A stretch of 64,000 nt of DNA. It comes from Legionella sp. PATHC035 (GTDB lineage: Bacteria; Pseudomonadota; Gammaproteobacteria; Legionellales; Legionellaceae). The notes below the pieces were generated by a model. It did no database searches. It saw nothing but the letters and a program-made list of their open reading frames with translations, and was not told where the DNA came from. The translations under genes were made by a program, and so were the position numbers. Positions 61,472 to 64,000 of the stretch are shown here, piece by piece (the first letter of the stretch is position 1; each line of letters begins with the position of its first letter). The stretch lies in NCBI RefSeq assembly GCF_026191115.1, contig NZ_JAPHOT010000001.1, positions 2,398,501-2,462,500 of the forward strand, written 5' to 3'.

Positions 61472-62764
61472 ATGTATAAAAAAATAGCCCTTGTATGCAT
61501 ATTGTTTGCTAGCGTTGCTGTGGCAGAGGCAAAACAAGTATTAGATAAAGTGGTTGCAGTCGTTAATAATGGAGTGATCACCGAGAGTGAACTGAACAAA
61601 CAAGTTGAATTAACGAGAAAACAAATTCTTGCTCAAAAAATGCAGGTTCCTGCTCCCGCTGTGCTGCGTAAACAAGTACTTCAACATTTAATTGATGTTA
61701 ATGTGCAACTGCAAATGGCAAAACAACATGGCCTGACTGTAGATGATACAGAACTTAACCAGGCGATTGAAAAAATTGCAGCGATGAATCATGCCACTCT
61801 GACACAGCTGCGCGAAGAAATTGCGAGACAAGGCATGAGCTGGAATGAATATAGAGAAAATATTCGTAAAGAAATGCTTCTTTCGCACTTACAGCAAAAA
61901 GCGGTAGGAAGAGACGCGATGGTGACGAATGAACAAGTGGAGCAGTATCTTAAAACGGAAGGTGGGATAGTCGATCGCACAGCACTTACCTATCATCTAC
62001 AAAATATAGTTATTCCACTCACTGAAGAACCCACCTCAGAGGAAGTAAAGAAAGCCAAAAGCAAAGCAGAATTCTTGTTGACGAAAATAAAGAAAGGTGA
62101 TGACTTTAGTCGATTGGCTATAGAAAATTCAAGTGGCGAATTTGCACTCGAAGGCGGGGATTTAGGTGACCGACACTTAGCTGAGTTGCCGGAATTATTC
62201 GCAAAAGAAGTCGTGAACATGAAAGTGGGGCAAGTAGTTGGTCCATTACGTGCAGGTAATGGCTTTCAGCTAATTAAACTGGTTTCGATTGGCGGTGAAA
62301 ATCAGCACCATATTATTACAAAGACTCATGTTCGCCATATTCTTTTAAAACCCGATCCAAGTATGCTGCCTGAAGATTCAAAGAAACAAGTAAACAATAT
62401 TTACCAACAAGTAAAGGCTGGTAAAGATTTTGCGCTCATGGCAAAGCAATATTCCTTGGATTCAGCAAGCGCTGTAAAAGGTGGTGATTTAGGTTGGGTT
62501 GCACCTGGAGTATTAGTTCCCGAATTCGAAAAAGTTATGGATAAGCTGGCGGTAAATGAAATTAGTCCTCCTGTTAAATCACAATTTGGCTGGCACATTA
62601 TTCAGGTACTTGGCCGTAAGCAAGAAGATGACTCAGAAGCTTTTAAAAAGCAGAAAGTACGACAGTTTTTACAACAACGTAAGTTTGCTGAAGCAGTACA
62701 AAATTGGCAGCAACATATTCGTTCAGATGCGTACATTAATATTATCGAAAAGGAACTGGCGTGA
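61472..62764 (+). CDS. surA: Periplasmic peptidyl-prolyl isomerase/chaperone SurA
   Basis: Chaperone delivering outer-membrane proteins, LptD among them, to the BAM complex. 430 residues: signal peptide to about 20, SurA N-terminal chaperone domain (D-K-V-V-A-V-V-N-N-G-V-I-T-E-S-E-L), two parvulin domains (first about 175-275; second about 285-390 with T-H-V-R-H-I-L-L-K and G-G-D-L-G-W-V), and a C-terminal helix. The first parvulin has weaker active-site text, as in E. coli. AAGGATTAAGGC precedes the ATG. It is followed without gap by pdxA. Confidence 0.97.
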   Translation: MYKKIALVCILFASVAVAEAKQVLDKVVAVVNNGVITESELNKQVELTRKQILAQKMQVPAPAVLRKQVLQHLIDVNVQLQMAKQHGLTVDDTELNQAIEKIAAMNHATLTQLREEIARQGMSWNEYRENIRKEMLLSHLQQKAVGRDAMVTNEQVEQYLKTEGGIVDRTALTYHLQNIVIPLTEEPTSEEVKKAKSKAEFLLTKIKKGDDFSRLAIENSSGEFALEGGDLGDRHLAELPELFAKEVVNMKVGQVVGPLRAGNGFQLIKLVSIGGENQHHIITKTHVRHILLKPDPSMLPEDSKKQVNNIYQQVKAGKDFALMAKQYSLDSASAVKGGDLGWVAPGVLVPEFEKVMDKLAVNEISPPVKSQFGWHIIQVLGRKQEDDSEAFKKQKVRQFLQQRKFAEAVQNWQQHIRSDAYINIIEKELA

Positions 62765-63738
62765 AGCCACTACTGATTAGCAGCGGAGAGCCAGCAGGTG
62801 TTGGCCCAGATTTATGCTTGGCTCTGGCAGAATATGATTATCCAATAGTGATTCTAGGTGATCTGGCTGTTTTAGAAGCAAGAGCAAAAGAATTAAATCG
62901 AACTGTTTCTTTTAATGTATATCAGAGCGGACACTCTGTTGAAACGAAGAGTGGTCATCTATCAGTGATTCCGGTCAACTGTCCAAGCAATGTCCAAAGT
63001 GGATGCCTCAATCCTAAAAATGCTGCTTATGTGATTGAGTTGCTTCATAAGGCTGCAGTTTTGTGTGAACGCGGTGAGTTTTCCGCATTAGTTACAGCAC
63101 CAGTGCATAAGGCAAACATTAACGAGGCTGGTATTCCATTTAGTGGGCACACTGAGTTTTTTGCACAATATTACAAAGCAGATGATGTCGTGATGATGTT
63201 GGCATGTCATGAGATGAAGGTAGCTTTAGTTACTACCCATCTTCCCTTATATAAAGTACCCGAAGCAATTACTTCAGATTTAATAGTTAAGGTTATTTCT
63301 CAGGTACATCAGTCATTGATTCGAGATTTTGGTATTCAAGATCCCTGCATTAAAGTAGCTGGTCTAAATCCGCATGCTGGGGAATCTGGATATTTGGGGC
63401 GAGAAGAAATTGAAGTGATTACTCCCGCCTTGCTGTTGTTAAAGAGGATGGGTATTAATGTTAAAGGTCCTTTACCTGCGGATACTCTGTTTATTAAGAA
63501 TCATTTAAGTGATTGTGATGTTTTTGTTGCTATGTATCACGACCAAGGATTACCTGTTATTAAGTACGCGGACTTCCACAATGCGGTCAATGTAACTTTA
63601 GGATTGCCAATAATAAGAACCTCAGTAGATCATGGAACCGCTTTGGAACTCGCTGGTAAAAATTTATTGGATGCAGGTTCAATGCTTGCTGCTGTCGACA
63701 TGGCTAAGAGCATGGCTTTATCAAGGATGAAATCATGA
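62761..63738 (+). CDS. pdxA: 4-hydroxythreonine-4-phosphate dehydrogenase
   Basis: NAD-dependent enzyme of pyridoxal 5'-phosphate synthesis (DXP-dependent route), 325 residues. S-S-G-E-P-A-G-V-G-P-D at 7-17, T-A-P-V-H-K, S-G-H-T-E-F-F-A (metal His), N-P-H-A-G-E-x-G and Y-H-D-Q-G-L-P-V-I-K (metal His) are diagnostic. It starts with GTG at 62761, overlapping the surA stop (GTGA), and its stop overlaps the folA start (ATGA), so translation of the three is chained. Confidence 0.97.
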   Translation: MKPLLISSGEPAGVGPDLCLALAEYDYPIVILGDLAVLEARAKELNRTVSFNVYQSGHSVETKSGHLSVIPVNCPSNVQSGCLNPKNAAYVIELLHKAAVLCERGEFSALVTAPVHKANINEAGIPFSGHTEFFAQYYKADDVVMMLACHEMKVALVTTHLPLYKVPEAITSDLIVKVISQVHQSLIRDFGIQDPCIKVAGLNPHAGESGYLGREEIEVITPALLLLKRMGINVKGPLPADTLFIKNHLSDCDVFVAMYHDQGLPVIKYADFHNAVNVTLGLPIIRTSVDHGTALELAGKNLLDAGSMLAAVDMAKSMALSRMKS

Positions 63739-64000
63739 TTAGTTTAATTGCTGCAATTGATGAAGCACGAGGGCTAGGCTTCAACAACCAATTGCTTTGC
63801 CATTTACCTGCTGATTTACAACATTTCAAATCCATAACTATGGGTAAACCCATTATTATGGGAAGAAAAACGTTTGCTTCTATAGGAAAGCCTTTGCCAG
63901 GAAGATTAAATGTAGTCTTAAGCCGAAGTATCCCTTCAATTGAAGGTGTGCTCCTATGCGATTCTTTAGAAAATGCGTTGATCAAAACTCACGAATTTCC
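63735..64000 (+). CDS. folA: Dihydrofolate reductase, 5' part
   Basis: NADPH-dependent reductase producing tetrahydrofolate; target of trimethoprim. The window ends after about 88 codons. M-I-S-L-I-A-A-I-D-E-A-R-G-L-G, L-C-H-L-P-A-D-L-Q-H-F-K (with Asp27-equivalent D) and P-I-I-M-G-R-K-T-F-A-S-I-G-K-P-L-P-G-R are plain. Cys in place of the usual Trp22-equivalent position (L-L-C-H-L-P versus L-P-W-H-L-P) is notable. Overlaps pdxA by 4 bases. Confidence 0.96.
   Translation, partial: MISLIAAIDEARGLGFNNQLLCHLPADLQHFKSITMGKPIIMGRKTFASIGKPLPGRLNVVLSRSIPSIEGVLLCDSLENALIKTHEF

Overview
The window looks like a chromosomal segment of a Legionella species or a close relative in Legionellales. The base composition is AT-rich and genes are tightly packed on both strands. 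Typical gammaproteobacterial housekeeping blocks (lptD-surA-pdxA-folA, efp/epmB, murU-amgK, ppk, fadE) sit among genes of the kind found in Dot/Icm-dependent intracellular bacteria: a tandem U-box protein resembling LubX, two zinc phospholipase C paralogues resembling PlcA/PlcB/PlcC, and several orphan proteins with charged, Glu-rich C-termini. The genus is inferred from protein family resemblance only; no rRNA or tRNA gene was seen.

Layout. 0-2.5 kb: a PAS histidine kinase, a FixJ-like response regulator whose DNA-binding half is missing, and a convergent GST-fold protein. 2.8-9.5 kb: accessory block with a membrane/coiled-coil protein, the two phospholipase C paralogues, an orphan gene and a decayed methionyl-tRNA-synthetase-like pseudogene. 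9.5-24.2 kb: a secreted modular glycosidase-like protein, a Mg2+ P-type ATPase, an acyltransferase-3/SGNH protein, thpR, an M17 aminopeptidase, an amino-acid permease with a periplasmic binding protein, a PEBP protein and a MATE-type transporter. 24.2-30 kb: HIT protein, glutathione peroxidase, a patch of palindromic repeats, then a four-gene tripartite ABC efflux operon (membrane fusion lipoprotein, ATPase, permease, TolC-like lipoprotein).

30-40 kb: a run of small secreted and orphan proteins, including a tryptophan-free avidin-family protein, a stand-alone acyl carrier protein behind GGTCA half-sites, a translationally coupled pair ending in the tandem U-box protein, a TauD-family oxygenase, the pseudouridine catabolic pair psuK-psuG and a possible papain-like protein. 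40-53.2 kb: glutathionyl-hydroquinone-reductase-like GST, Aquifex-type aconitase, phosphoribosyltransferase, SDR, a small secreted protein with a strict Trp-His-(Arg/His) triplet repeat next to a Tyr-rich lipoprotein, efp and divergent epmB, ldcA, polyphosphate kinase with a downstream receiver-MBL fusion, and a half-size chromate transporter. 53.2-64 kb: fadE, an effector-like orphan, murU-amgK, and divergently lptD-surA-pdxA-folA, with folA cut by the window end.

Functional groupings: efp and epmB are substrate and modifying enzyme. amgK and murU are successive steps of MurNAc salvage, and ldcA also serves peptidoglycan recycling. lptD and surA are an outer-membrane client and its chaperone. 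psuK and psuG act in sequence on pseudouridine. Where the longest reading frame begins at a TTG or lacks a ribosome binding site, I moved the start to the ATG best placed after a Shine-Dalgarno sequence and say so in the entry.
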